DNA from: Microcebus murinus
Lineage: Eukaryota > Chordata > Mammalia > Primates > Cheirogaleidae
Assembly: GCF_040939455.1 (NCBI RefSeq)
Contig: NC_134119.1
Span: forward strand, 322,501-386,500
Direction: 5' to 3'
DNA: 64,000 nucleotides
Part shown: positions 39,681 to 52,242 of the stretch, piece by piece
How positions within the stretch are numbered: the first letter of the stretch is position 1
How the letters are laid out: each line of letters starts with the position of its first letter
Notes under the pieces: model-generated
What the model was told of the DNA's origin: nothing
What the model saw: only the letters and a program-made list of their open reading frames with translations
The model's database searches: none
Translations under genes and position numbers: made by a program

Positions 39681-39928
39681 TTCACACAAAATTAATGCAA
39701 GAAAACAAGACTGACCACTACTTGTTGGAGGCAGACACCTGGGGAAAACCTGAATTGCCTCAAACCAGAGCCACACCCTTGCCTGCAACCTCGGTTTCCC
39801 AAACTGCAAAACCGTTCCAAAGGTATGATTAGCTACAGAGAAACAAAATGAAACCCAGCACCCTGAAGCCCTTTTAATTTATAAACTGAGCTATTATCGC
39901 CCAGGTTCTAGCAGAGCATTCCGTAAAT

Positions 39929-40276
39929 GTTTATTTTATTTATTTATTTATTTTTTTGAGACAGAGTCTCACTTTGTTGCCCAGGCTAGAGTGAGTGCTA
40001 TGGCATTAGCCTAGCTCACAGCAACCTCAAACTCCTGGGCTCAAGCGATCCTTCTGCCTCAGCTTCCCGAGTAGCTGGTACTACAGGCATGCACCACCAT
40101 GCCCGGCTAATTTTTTCTATATATATCAGTTGGCCAATTAATTTCTTTCTGTTTATAGTAGAGACGGGGTCTCGCTCTTGCTCAGGCTGGTTGTGAACTC
40201 CTGACCTCGAGCAATCTGCCCGCCTCGGCCTCCCAGAGTGCTAGGATTAGAGGCGTGAGCCACCTCACCCGGCCCG
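39929..40276 (-). mobile_element. Alu SINE, full-length, antisense
   Basis: Complete copy with a (TTTA)n tail, flanked by a CGTAAATGTTTATT duplication (before the tail and again at about 40275). Confidence 0.95.
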
Positions 40277-41639
40277 TAAATGTTTATTGAATTAATTTTA
40301 TCAGTATTGATTTATGGCCAGACATCTAATAAGGATTTTCCTTAGTAAACTGATGCTTGGAATAATTCAAAAGGAGGAGGACAAAAGTTGAGCAAAAATA
40401 ACTTCAAATATGCACTTAAACACAAGGAGAGGCAAAAGAGTCACATACTCTCAGACCCTGTTGCTCATCGAGGACGCTGTCTGTGACCCAATCTGGAAGA
40501 AGCCACCACTGCACTCCTATCCTCTAACAAATGCCCTGGGTGCCCCATCCCCGCAGTCCTGCACACCTCACCTCTGAGGGTACAAACAGCAGAGAAACGA
40601 ATATGGGTGGTGCTAATGAGGTCACAGGGTGTGATACCCAGGCGGCCAAGGCTCCAATCCAACATGCTGGAACCCTGAGGAAGTGAGTGGGACTGACGGA
40701 AAGGAGGGCATGTCCATTATCTCAGCATTGGCATTAAAATTACTCATGAAAAAGATTCTAGGACAGATCCACTACCATGACCAAAAATTCTTACCATAAT
40801 CCCAAATGTAAAATGAAACATGCCTACCAGGAAGAATTGTCTTCTTACCTGAATTAAGAGATAACTGTAACACTCAAATCCTCAACTTCAAATAACATAC
40901 ACATTTATAAAAATGCTCATGACCACAATCCTATTGGCAACATATTTACTTAGTAACCTTTGCCCTGTTCATTTTGTGATGCTGTAAACCCAGTGACCCA
41001 CCCCCCAGCCGTGGCCCCACCCCATAGGGTGGACTGGTTGCTCCACCAGGGCAGACTCCAGAACGGAAGCTTAAGACATAGTGCGTGAGTCAGAGCTCAT
41101 AAAATGCTACAGGCGACATCAGAGTATTTCCTGCACTTCCAACGGCAATACTGCCAAAACATAACTGACGGAAATGGTACCAACCTTCCGGCACTGACCC
41201 CTGGCCTAGGGCTGCTCTTTAGAGAAACTCGCCCTGAAGAGAGGGCAGGCCAGTGCCTCCCATGTGTGGACTGCCTTTGACAGAGCAGACAAACATGGTT
41301 TCAGAGTGACAGCTTCGATGCAATTATGACTAGAATCAAATGATCCCATCAAGTAGAGTATGCAACCAAGTACAAGGGGCACCAATTAAACCACGACAAG
41401 CCAACTGTGAAACACGCTGAAATTCAGAGGCAGTGTCAGAACACACACACACACCTCAAAATGGAAACACAATAGGATTGGGACGGAACTTGTGGTAACT
41501 GTGATAATTTTGACCTACACAGCAGCTACAACTCAGGGAACACTTTACTTGTGCAAGCACTTAGGGGCACACATGCCTGTACCCTACTGAACTCTGCTAA
41601 GAGGCCTGTGATTTGGACACCTGGTCCAGTGGGTGGGAG

Positions 41640-41945
41640 GGCAGCTCTGGGGTAACCTGCCTTGACTGGACCTTGGCTCTGTCATCCACAGGGCTCAATG
41701 ACCAGACAAGTCACTGAACATCTCCACATCTCAATCTCCTCCTTGTCAAGTAGGGATAAAAATGGTCTAGAGCAGGGCCTGCCTGTGAGCTAGCTTGTGT
41801 GATGTGATTAGAGCAATGCCAGGCAAACAATAAACGTTTACAGATGAGAGGACCCAGGCTCAGGAAGGTTGAGTATCTACTTGAGGTTGTATTGCCAGAG
41901 ATCAGTAGGGCTGTGATCCAAACCCAAGTCTGATTTGCACGCACT
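41640..41945. mobile_element. MIR SINE pair
   Basis: A + strand MIR (CTTGGCTCTGTCATCCAC, ACAAGTCACTGAACATCTCC, then GGGATAAAAATGG) is followed by a - strand MIR core (CAGGCTCAGGAAGGTTGAG). Both are ancient and diverged. Confidence 0.65.
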
Positions 41946-42066
41946 GTACATCATGACCGATTCTCAGCAACCATTTGATACAAGGGAGTTGTTATTCCCT
42001 GCCCTGACATCAAGCCTTTTCTGAATAAGGTGCTGTATTAACTCCTGATAATATTTTTCAATAAAC

Positions 42067-42243
42067 ATAAAAAATTAGCCAGGCATGGCAGCACTCGCCT
42101 GCAGTCCCAGCTATTCAGGAGGCTGAGGCAGAAGGATCGATTAAGCCCAGGAGTTAGAAGTTACAGTGAGCTATGATAGTGCCACTGCACTCCAGCCTGG
42201 GTGACAGAGTGAGACCATCTCTAAATAAATAAAAAATAAATAC
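42067..42243 (+). mobile_element. Alu SINE, right monomer only
   Basis: 5'-truncated copy starting AAAAAATTAGCCAGGCATGG with a (AAAT)n tail. Confidence 0.88.
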
Positions 42244-42399
42244 ATGTACAAAGTTTACATAGTTGAATAAGTTTTGTTGGTTATATTTTAATTAACTCTC
42301 AGCTTGAAGACTAACAGTAATTATTAGTGCATAGCACTTTAGATGTAAAAAGTATATTCCTTAACAAAAAAACTCAGTTAATTTGATTATGCTTTGCTT

Positions 42400-42706
<307 letters not shown>

Positions 42707-42732
42707 GTCCTTTGCCTTTTAAAAAGACAGAG

Positions 42733-42905
42733 GAACTGAGTGTGGTGGCTGATGCCTGAAATCCAAGCACTTTGGGAGGCCGAGGCAGGAGGACTGACCA
42801 CCTGAGCCCAGGAGTTCAAGGGTCCAGTGAGCTATGCTCATGCCACTGCATTCCAGCCTGGGAGACAGAGTGAGACCTTGTCTCTAAAAAAAACCGAAAA
42901 ACAAA
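42733..42905 (+). mobile_element. Old Alu-type SINE
   Basis: Monomer-like copy from ACTGAGTGTGGTGGCTG to an interrupted A tail. Confidence 0.8.
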
Positions 42906-43439
42906 AATACAAGGGAAGACCTATGGTTAAGGCTTTAGGGGAGGTAGCTGTCATTCAGCAGGACGGTTATTCTGGTGAGTACAGGGCAAATACCACCAGC
43001 CCATCCCAGGAACAGCACCCAGGTCTGCCGTGTAGCTAGGCTGCCTTATAACACGCTGTCGGTTTAAGACGTGCTACAAATAAAAGGTACAAATCACAGA
43101 AACTTAGGAGGTGTTGGTATGTTTCTCCTAAACTAGAGCATGTTCATGAGGATGTCTATGCCATGAACACCTGTGTGCATCTCAATCCACCTGCCTGAGA
43201 GCAGACGGGTTAGAGGCCAGCCAAACAGGCTGCCTACTCATGGCCACCTCACATTCTGTGTCAGTTCTAATATCTTTGTCTTAAAGTATGTCCATAAATA
43301 AATCTTTATGAAAGAAAAAGGCAGGGGCAGATGAAACAAGTGTGGGAGCCATGATGCTGTGAGCCCATCTGTCAGTAACAATCCATCAGGATGACGTGAG
43401 AACATGGGACCAACAGAAATGAAATTTTTTTAAACAAAA

Positions 43440-43555
43440 AATGTATTTATTTTTAGAGACAGGGATCTCACTATGTTGTCCAGGCTAGCTCAAGTCTTCT
43501 TCCACCTTAGCCTCCCAAGTAGCTGAGACTACAGGTGTGGGCCACTGCACCCAAC
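43440..43555 (-). mobile_element. Old Alu fragment
   Basis: Antisense partial monomer, AGAGACAGGGATCTCACT to CACTGCACCCAAC. Confidence 0.75.
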
Positions 43556-43689
43556 AGAAATGACATTTTAAGAGTTTTTGTAAAATCTGTATGCTGTCAT
43601 TTTAACATGTATGATGGCATTATGTTTCTTCAATATTATACCATTATACTGGAGAATATGTCTAACTGTTTCCTTATCTATAAAAATTT

Positions 43690-43946
43690 TTCTTACTTGA
43701 GGCTGGGTCTTGCTCTGTTGCCTAGGCTAAAGCAGCATCATCAGAGCTCACTGCAATTTCAAATTCCTGAGCTAAAGTGATTCTCCTGCCTTAGCCTCCT
43801 GAGTAGCTGGGACTATAGGTGTGCACAACCACGCCCAGCTAACATTTCTACTTTTTGTAGAGATGAGGTCTCCCTATGTTGCTCTGGCTGGTCTCAAACT
43901 CCTAGCCTCCAGCAATCCTCCCACCTGGGCCACCATGCCAGGCCTA
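43690..43946 (-). mobile_element. Alu SINE, old, antisense
   Basis: Diverged dimeric copy lacking a clear tail, GGGTCTTGCTCTGTTGCC to CCATGCCAGGCC. Confidence 0.85.
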
Positions 43947-44175
43947 TAAAATTGTTTAAGAGCTACCTTGCAAGGCTGTCCTGGGAATAATGGCTAATGT
44001 ATATTAAGTAACATTGGCAGAGAGTGCCTGTTCAACAAACTACACACAGTATCATTTCAGAGTGTTTGCAACTGAGGATGGGGGAATCCTCTAAGTGAAT
44101 TTCACAGGAAGATACACTGTTTCAAAGGGGGAGGGGCAACAGGCTTGGGCAAGTTAAGAAATACTTCATAGGTCC

Positions 44176-44411
44176 CAGCCTGAGCAACAGTGAGATCTCT
44201 TCTCTACCAAAAAAAAAAAAAAAAAAAAAGACAGAAAAATTAGCTAGGCATGGTGGTGGTAGTACCCATGTGTAGTCCCAGTCGCTCAGGAGGCTGAGGC
44301 AAGAGGATTGCTTGAGCCCAGGAGCTTGAGGTTGCAGCGAGCTATGATGGTGCCGCTACACTCTAGTTGGGGTGACAGAGCGAGACTCTGTCTCAATTAA
44401 AAAAAAAAACC
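44176..44411 (+). mobile_element. Alu SINE, 5'-truncated
   Basis: Right monomer with remnants of the left, A-rich middle at 44208-44229 and terminal A run. Confidence 0.88.
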
Positions 44412-44574
44412 TGTTATATTTAAACTACAGACTTTGTAGGTTCATCTCAAAATTAAACTGAACAATTAGATTGTGTTAATTTGTTTTAAATTTTCATGTG
44501 AAGAGCTTCATCATTAAAACATTAAAGTATAAGATGGTTTACAGCCATTCAAGTTAAAAAAAAAAAAAAGTATA

Positions 44575-44705
44575 AGCGGAGCAGGGTACAGTGGTACATG
44601 CCTATATTCTCTACTTGGGAGGCTAAGGTGAGAGGATCACTTGAGCCCAGGACTTTGAGGCCAGCCTGGGAAAACATACTGATACTCTATCTCTAAAAAA
44701 GAAAA
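44575..44705 (+). mobile_element. Old Alu-type monomer
   Basis: Partial copy with GGCTAAGGTGAGAGGATCAC and a short A tail. Confidence 0.65.
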
Positions 44706-44862
44706 ACATGTGTTAACTAAAAACAAAACAACAACAAAAAAGATGAATACCATCCAGTAAAAGCCCTTGCCTAGAATATAACTTTTTTTAGTTAATTTTA
44801 AAAACATACTGACTGGTTTCAAGCATTTTTATAAGTCCCTTTACAATTAGAAATTTATTTTT

Positions 44863-44970
44863 TCTTAAGAGAGGAAGGTCTCATTGTGTTTTCCAGGCTG
44901 GCTCTGAACTCCTGGGCTCAAGTGACCCTCCAGAGTTGCTGGGACTATAGGCAAACCACCACACCTGTCT
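44863..44970 (-). mobile_element. Old Alu fragment
   Basis: Short antisense monomer piece, AAGGTCTCATTGTGTTTTCC to CACACCTGTC. Confidence 0.65.
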
Positions 44971-45002
44971 CATAAGAAATTTCTTATTTTATTTGTATTT
45001 CT

Positions 45003-45325
45003 TTCTTTATTTTGAGACAGAGTCTCACTCTGTTGCCCAGGCTAGAGTGCTGTGGCATCACCATAGCTCACAGCAACCTCAAAGTCCTGGGCTCAAGCCA
45101 TCTTCCCGCCTCAGGCTCCAGAGTACCTGGGACTACAGGCGTGTGCTACCACACCCAGCTAATTTTTTCTTTTTCTTTTTAGTTGCATGGCTAATTTCTT
45201 TCCATTTTTAGTAGAGATGGGGTCACGTTCTTGCCGAGACTGGTCTCGAATTCCTGACCTCAAGTGATCCTCCCATCTCGGTCTCCCAAAGTGCTAGGAT
45301 TAGAGGCCACCACACCCAGACTGAA
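45003..45325 (-). mobile_element. Alu SINE, antisense
   Basis: Dimeric copy, TTTTGAGACAGAGTCTCACT to CACACCCAGAC, moderately diverged. Confidence 0.93.
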
Positions 45326-46333
45326 ATTTCTTATTTTAAAGAATACATCAAGGGAGATCTAGCAAAATGTACTGCACTGGCAAAAAGAAAAAGAAAAGCC
45401 ACTCAGATTTTAATATCAAACCCTACAGGAGCTAAATGAACACCAAAATATAAAGTGTTAAAATCCCTTTTGAGTATAGGGGAAAAGACACAGATACATT
45501 TGCCAGAGGGAATATAAATTTGGTAATACATGGCAAAAATTATAAAGTTTGTACTCTTGGACTCAGAATTTCTTTCATTATTTTTCTTAGAGAAGCCCTC
45601 TCACAATAAAAGATACTCCTATTTAATAAAGAAAAATGCAATGGAACTAGGTAACTAAAAATGAAACATTTGCTCTGCTACTAATCCCTCCCAACAATAG
45701 AAGGAAAAAAACAAAAGCTAGGCAGTGGCACTCACTCCCTCCCCTGAGCTGCCGTCACCCCTTTGCCTGGCCAAGCACCTGCAGCCTAGCTGTGGCTGGA
45801 GGCCTACAGCCTCTCTGGTGAGGAGCCCATGGACTGGACCTCTGGTGCCTGGATTCAGCCCCTTCCCCTTCAGGGTTAGCAATTCGGGGTCAGAATTAGA
45901 CTAGTATTTGGGTTCTGTTGGTTTCACTAGAACACATTTCCACTCCACCCAGAGGAAAGAGCAGAGGCATAGTGCAAGGAGAGCTCTCTAAGAAGAGGCT
46001 GGCCACACATACTCCAGAGACCCAGGAGGGCGGGGCACAGCTGATAGGAGGCTGGCCAGTCAGCACTCCATCCCTCTGACTTGCCAGGATCGTAACTTTA
46101 TAACCTGTCTGCACAGAACTCAGAACACAGCAATACAGACAACCAAAGGACTCTACACTTCCTCTGGTAAATGACCATTACTGCTGGTGATACATGTTCA
46201 ATGCAGAACAAGGACAATAAAAGGACAATACAATTATAAACAACCCATGATGATAGCTTCATTTGTATTCATATATTTAAGGTATATTCACTAAGTACCC
46301 ACAAGGTCTAATAAAATTTAAAAAAATTAATTA

Positions 46334-46640
46334 AGGCCAGGCACGGTGGCTCACACCTGTAATCCTAGCACTTTGGGAGGCTGAGGCAGGTGGACTGCTT
46401 GGGGCCAGGAGATATAGACAAGCCAGAGCAATATAGTGAGACCCCATCTCTAAAAAAAAAATAGAAAAACTAGCCAGGCATGATGGTGTGTGCCTATAGT
46501 CCCAGCTACTCTGAGGCTGAGGCAAGAGGATTGCCTGAGCCCAGGAACTTGAGGCTACAGTGAGCTATGATAACACTACTGCACTCTAGCTTGGGCAACA
46601 GAGCAAGATCCTGTCTCAAAAACAAAACAAAAAAAACCCC
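46334..46640 (+). mobile_element. Alu SINE
   Basis: Dimeric copy starting GGCCAGGCACGGTGGC with an (AAAAC)n tail. Confidence 0.93.
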
Positions 46641-46892
46641 CCAACACATAAAAATATTAATATGGGTTTAAGATGTAAGGAATAAATGGCAAAATTCTCT
46701 GCCACAGGACAAGGTTTGTAAAACTATTCATGTAAAACATAGAATGATTTTGGAATGAAGTGAAATTTTGGTGTATACTTCCTTCCTGAAGAGGAAACAG
46801 ATCAAGATAGAATTTTAAGTGATGTGTCCCAAACCTGGCCTCATTAAGTGCTTCCTTCTTTAGAGAATGAGATCCTGACCTTCATTTCTCTC

Positions 46893-47121
46893 TCTCTTTC
46901 TTTCAAGAGAGAGGGTCTTCTTCTGTCACTAGGCTGGAGTACAATGGCACAATCGTAGCTCACGGTAACTTCACACTACTAGGCTCCATGCTCAGCTAAT
47001 TTTTTTTTTTTTTAAAGATAGAGTCTCGCTGTGTTGCCCAGCTGGTCTCAAATTCCTGGCCTCAAGCAGTCCTCCTGAGGCCTTGGCTGGGATTGCACGT
47101 GTGAGCTATCGCACCTGGCCA
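46893..47121 (-). mobile_element. Alu SINE, old with deletion
   Basis: Antisense copy beginning with a CT-rich tail; part of the middle is missing; ends CGCACCTGGCC. Confidence 0.85.
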
Positions 47122-47266
47122 TTTCTTTAATTACAGTGTGAAATAGCAACATATTTGGAAAATTCTTAAAATTTAGAATAATTTTTATTTTTAATGACCT
47201 ATATCTATTGAATGTCTGCCATGCACCAAGAATGCAGCTGAACACTTCATCAACACACAGTGTTGT

Positions 47267-47609
<343 letters not shown>

Positions 47610-48479
47610 CAGTGTTGTGTTTTTTATCAACACACAATGTACTCAAAGTTAATGCAAAGGGTGATGAGAGACAAAATCTACACTAAAGGTTGTTGGGTAA
47701 TCTAATCCTTAAATCTTCAGAGCTGAATTGCTAGTGACTGGGAACAGACTAGTTGCTAATCCTCTTCCACAGATGTCATTATCTGGGGAGGGGGTCCAGG
47801 CAGTCCCAGCTCTTAGATTAGGAGTAGCATTTCCATAAAATAAGGCTATTATGACTTTTCAGCATCTCGGTCACTTCGATTAAGAACCAGTGGATGAGAT
47901 GTCTTTCTGGGCAGGCAGGGTAGGGACAAGTACCCTCATTTTACAGAGTGCAGAGGCTTAGAGACGGAACGGGCCTCAGCCACGTGAGCCCTGGTCTCAT
48001 CCTCTTTCAGGAAGGAAAGTCTAACACAGACACTGCTACCACACAGAGGGAAGGCCTGTGGCAGCAGGCGGTGTGTCTGACAGAAGATCACACTCCCTGG
48101 ACATATCCCAGGAATCTGCAGCACAAGAATGCTCCAATCAGAATATAATAATGAACTCACTTTAGGAGTACTACAGTTTTAACTGCCTGATGTTGAACAC
48201 CTGGAGGTGCATGAGGGCCACCACTGAGAGTTAGGGTCTCTTCTCCTGTGCAGGACCAGTCATCATGTTTCGTTTCTGGACAAATGTATTCCAACCTGTC
48301 TCCTGAGGACCCAGGAGTCTGTTTCCTTACTGGAGGAAAAACTGGCTGCTTTCATTTGCTGGTATGGTTTGCTCACAGCACCATACACTCCAAACCCTGT
48401 ATACCACCCCCCTTCACTACCCCCCAACTTCAGAAGCAAACTTCCACCTTAGATAAAATTCTACCTTTTCATGATCTCC

Positions 48480-48590
48480 GGCCCCACCGCACTTTATTCA
48501 TTCAACAAACACCTACTAACCATCTACTATACCTCAGGCACCAACGTGAGCATCTCAAGCCTCTAGAGCTATACCATCAGCAGCTTATTC
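48480..48590 (+). mobile_element. Probable L2/MIR fragment
   Basis: TTCATTCAACAAACACCTAC and the following CTCAGGCACCAACG match the shared 3' end of L2/MIR repeats. Confidence 0.5.
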
Positions 48591-49437
48591 TAGGATTCTT
48601 CATGGTAACGTCAGGTAGGTGGTCAATGAATAATTAGAAGAAATCTGATAAAGAAGGCTTGCGTTCAAGTTCCAGGTCTAACAATTATTAACAGTGAGAA
48701 GCTGTGCAATGTACTGGTGTCCAGCATAGTCCTACGACTCAGCCAAGCAATGCCCACCCTCTGCAAGTGAGGGGGGCTCGAGAACACAGAAATGGCTTAG
48801 GAATGTGCAGCATCTGTTTAATCTCTGAACCATGTTAAAAGAATCATCTCCAGGAGCTCAAGAAAACCCACTCATTCTGAGTTAGTGTGGGCATAAGGTG
48901 AAGGTTCTGGAAAGGACTCCAGCACCTTGAGTCACAAAGCAGGTCCTGCTGGGTTCTGCTACAGCATCAGGGCTGATGGGCCTTGGGCTAAGGGCATCAG
49001 GAAGGCTCATCTCAGCAGTTCTTCTCAATTAAGAGCCAGGCACATGATCTCACCCCACTCTACTTACCAAATGTCGCAACAGAGTATAACGACTAGCATG
49101 AGGGGTTTTTTCTGGAAATCAAAAATAAAATTTCTAAAAGCATTTTTACCCAGTGGCAGATTTGACTTTTAAAAACTTTTTAATTTTTAAATAATTATAG
49201 ATTCAAATTGCAAAAAGATTTACAAGAAGGTACCAAGCACGGCCCCCCAATCCACCTGGTACCTGGGCTGTCTTTCATCAGTGGACAGGTGGGAGTTGGC
49301 GACTCTGTCCCAAGGGCAAATGTTACTCATCCCACAAATTCCAGGAACCCTGTACCTCTATGGGATCAGTACTCACCCACAAGCACTTCCGGGTGACACG
49401 GCCAAAATACTGCACAGCCGTGGCTAAGCTCCTCATT

Positions 49438-49660
49438 TTTCATTCATTCAACAAATATTTACTGGGCACATACCAAGTGCCAGCACTGTTCTTTGCACAA
49501 AGCAGTTTCCCCATGGATCTCACCTCACAGTAAAATATTAAGTATCATAAACGCATTAAGTAGGACATTAGAAGAATTAAGTGCTGTGGGAAAATTAAGC
49601 GGGGAAGAGAGATAGGACATAAAGAAGTGGAGAGTTGAAATAAGTAGGGTAGTCAGAGAA
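49438..49660 (+). mobile_element. Probable L2 fragment
   Basis: TTCATTCATTCAACAAATAT with GGGCACATACCAAGTGCCAG, then sequence resembling the L2 3' region (GTAGTCAGAGAATGCCTCAG). Confidence 0.5.
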
Positions 49661-50619
49661 TGCCTCAGAGAGCTATGAGGGCGAAGAAGTGAGCCTTCCA
49701 GGCAGGCCTGAGGACAGAGCACATGAGTTTGTTCACGGACTAGAAAGGAGCCTGCCATGGCAGGTGGCCAACGGTCACAGAGGGGTGGGGGGACTAAGAC
49801 CCTGCAGGCCCATCCCTCTTCACCAAGGGTTTCCACCCAGAGGCCACAAAGTCAGCCAGCCAGCAGCGGCTCCCAGAACCCTTCACTTGGCCAGAAGCCA
49901 CCTGGAGCCCCCAGCCACCCTCAGCCCTACAACACTCCAAAGTGAAAACAGAACCCAGGATCAGACACTTCCCCAAAGCCCTTAAGTTGAGGCTTCTAAT
50001 TTCAATGTGTTCGACAGATTACATGTTCCTGAAACTCAGCATGATACTTTTTAAAAAGAGAGAAGCAAATAAATGCACATAAAATCTTAGAAGCTCTGGG
50101 TATGGTTTTGCCTTCAGGCAACCGTGACAATAGACGGAGCACTTTCACTGTTTTTGTCATTAAAATAGGGTTTTCCAAACAAAGTGTCTAACAATTCAAA
50201 CCCAGCACCGATTAGGCTATGACCAGCAGGTTAGAACGACCAACAAGTCACAATCCAAATCTTCCCCACCAAGCCTAAACCTGAAAACAAAACTAAAGCT
50301 GGACTTCTTACTTCCTTTTCCTATATGACACAACAGAATGAATTTTGAGAAATCGTCTCAATGGGGACATGAAAAAGGGAGTCCTTAATCCAACCACTTA
50401 ACTCCAAGTTAGAACCTGAACGGATGAGTTCCTAATACGCTCTCCGTAAGAAAGCGATACAAAGCGCTTCTTAAAATAATAGTTTTATACAGAAGATGAA
50501 AGTTTTTAAAAAAACAAATCAAATGCTTTTTGGGATTTACAACATCTAGCAGATTCATTCACAGGGCGCTAAGGGACAATCCTCCATTCTCCAAGCTATA
50601 AATACAGTGACCCGGGAAC

Positions 50620-51780
50620 CACATTATCCGGCTCCCGTAACCCGGCGGCTCCCGACTTCCTCCGGCCTGCCCCGGAGGACGACGCGGACCCTCCGCCGGG
50701 TCGCGGGCGGGAGGGGCGCGCGGCGGCCGGGCGGGGGCTGGGGAAGCCCGGGGCCGGCGGCGCACAGCACCCGGGTCCGCGGAGCCGGCGCCCGGCGCCC
50801 CGAGGCGGCAGGTGAGCGCGCTCCTCGGCGGGGCCCGGCCCCGTCCGCCCGCGACGCCAGGCCGGGCCCCTGCGCCCGCCGCGCCCCGAGCTCGGCCCAG
50901 GCCCCGCGTCGCAGCCGCCCGCGGCCCGCAGCCCGGCCCGAGGGTCGCCGCCATTTCCGGCTCCGGCGCGCCGGCCCCGCGCCCCCGCCCGGCCTGACGC
51001 GGTCCCGCCCGCGCGAGCTCACCTGCCCGTCGGCCGCCCGCCCGCCGACTCCGCGGCTCCGCTGCCCGCTCCCCGCTCCGCCGCGCTGCTGGGCAGCGGC
51101 CGAGGCGCTCCTCAGCCTGGGTTCCCGGGGCGGCGGCGGCGGCGGCGGCAGAGGGCGCGGGAGCAGCACCGGCAGAGGTGGCGGGGACGCGCACGCTCAC
51201 GCACGCTCGCGCACGCACCCGCACCGGCGCGCGCGCCCCCGGAAGGACGTGGGCTCTCGCGGGTCGGAGCCGCGGGCAGGACTGGCCGCGCGTGCGCCCA
51301 GAGCGGTGTGCGGGGCCCCGCCCTTCGGGGGCGGAGCCTGACGGACGACCGGGGCAGAGGCTCAGGAGAGCCCGGCGGAGGCTCCACCCATGATAGGTGG
51401 GGCCAAGGTGACAGCCCGAGGAGAGGCTCCGCCCACGCGGGGCGGAACTCCGATGACGGCCGGGGGGCGGAAGCTCGAGCGGCGGGCGGAGCTCGAGGCG
51501 GCCAAGCCGGAAGCTCCCGCCGCGCGGCAGGGGCGGGGCCGGGCCCGGGTTCCCGGGCTGCCCGGTGCCTCCCTTGGCCCCGTGGGCCGTCTGGTGCCGC
51601 GGCGAGCCGCAAGGAAGGAGCGGTATGGGGCTCGCAGTGCAGCGGAGCGTCCTTAGCGCGATGGTTCTCGTGACCTGGAGAGGGCGCCGGTGGGAGGAGT
51701 CGGGGCCCGACGTCCCCGCCCCGCCACCGTCGCGGAGCGGCACTCGCTAGTCCCCGGAGCGCCGATGTGGCACCTCCTTC
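50620..51780 (-). promoter_or_regulatory. DNAJC5: DNAJC5 CpG-island promoter
   Basis: A ~1.1 kb block of very high GC and CpG density with a (GGC)n run at 51130-51148. It contains the only good - strand donor in a GC-rich exon-like context (next entry) and lies 23 kb upstream of the coding exons, as in human. No TATA box is seen. Confidence 0.8.
51023..51200 (-). other. DNAJC5: DNAJC5 noncoding exon 1 (5' end approximate)
   Basis: On the - strand the sequence CGACGGGCAG is followed by GTGAGC, a good donor, at 51023/51022. The upstream edge (transcription start) is a guess within the GC-rich block. It would splice to the exon-2 acceptor at 27798. I rely on position and donor, not on an RNA. 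Confidence 0.6.
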
Positions 51781-52085
51781 CACGCCGGAGCCCGGCCACC
51801 TCCAGAACCATCCCCAGAGAATGGCGTGGGGGGCAGGACAGGCGGCCCCCGCCCCTCGCCCGGCGCGGGCCCGCTTTGCCACGTGCCCGAACCCCTGCAG
51901 ATTCCCGCGTGTCTTCTTTACTTGCTGTACCCAAATCCGGCCGATTCTCATAGCATTGCTTTTCCCTTGTGGGATCTACTTCAGTCATCCCGCCCATTCC
52001 TTTCCTGTGGTCTGCAGTCCCCACCCCGGGGCCTGTTAGGGTCATGGCCTCAGAGCTCCGCCGCCCGCCCCTCCACCCTTTGTCT

Positions 52086-52242
52086 GTGGGAAAATTGTCT
52101 CCAGGAAAGGTAGGAAAGAGGCCGCACAGCAGGAGGTGAGCAGCGGGCCAGCAAGGGAAGCTTCATCTGTATTTACAGCCGCCCCGTCAGAAGAAATACT
52201 TCCATGAAACCGGTCCCTGGTGCAAAAAGGTTATGGACTGCT
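52086..52242 (+). mobile_element. hAT DNA-transposon fragment, internally deleted
   Basis: GGCCGCACAGCAGGAGGTGA, AGCTTCATCTGTATTTACAG and AAACCGGTCCCTGGTG are landmarks of a widespread mammalian hAT non-autonomous element. The left end and centre are missing. Confidence 0.65.

Noticed and set aside
41436..41455. Short (AC)n run
   Set aside because: Ordinary microsatellite of few units; no further significance.
50607..51341. 244-codon + strand frame in the DNAJC5 CpG island (bidirectional gene?)
   Set aside because: Arg/Pro/Ala-rich chance frame in an island; no donor or conserved motif to support a divergent coding gene.
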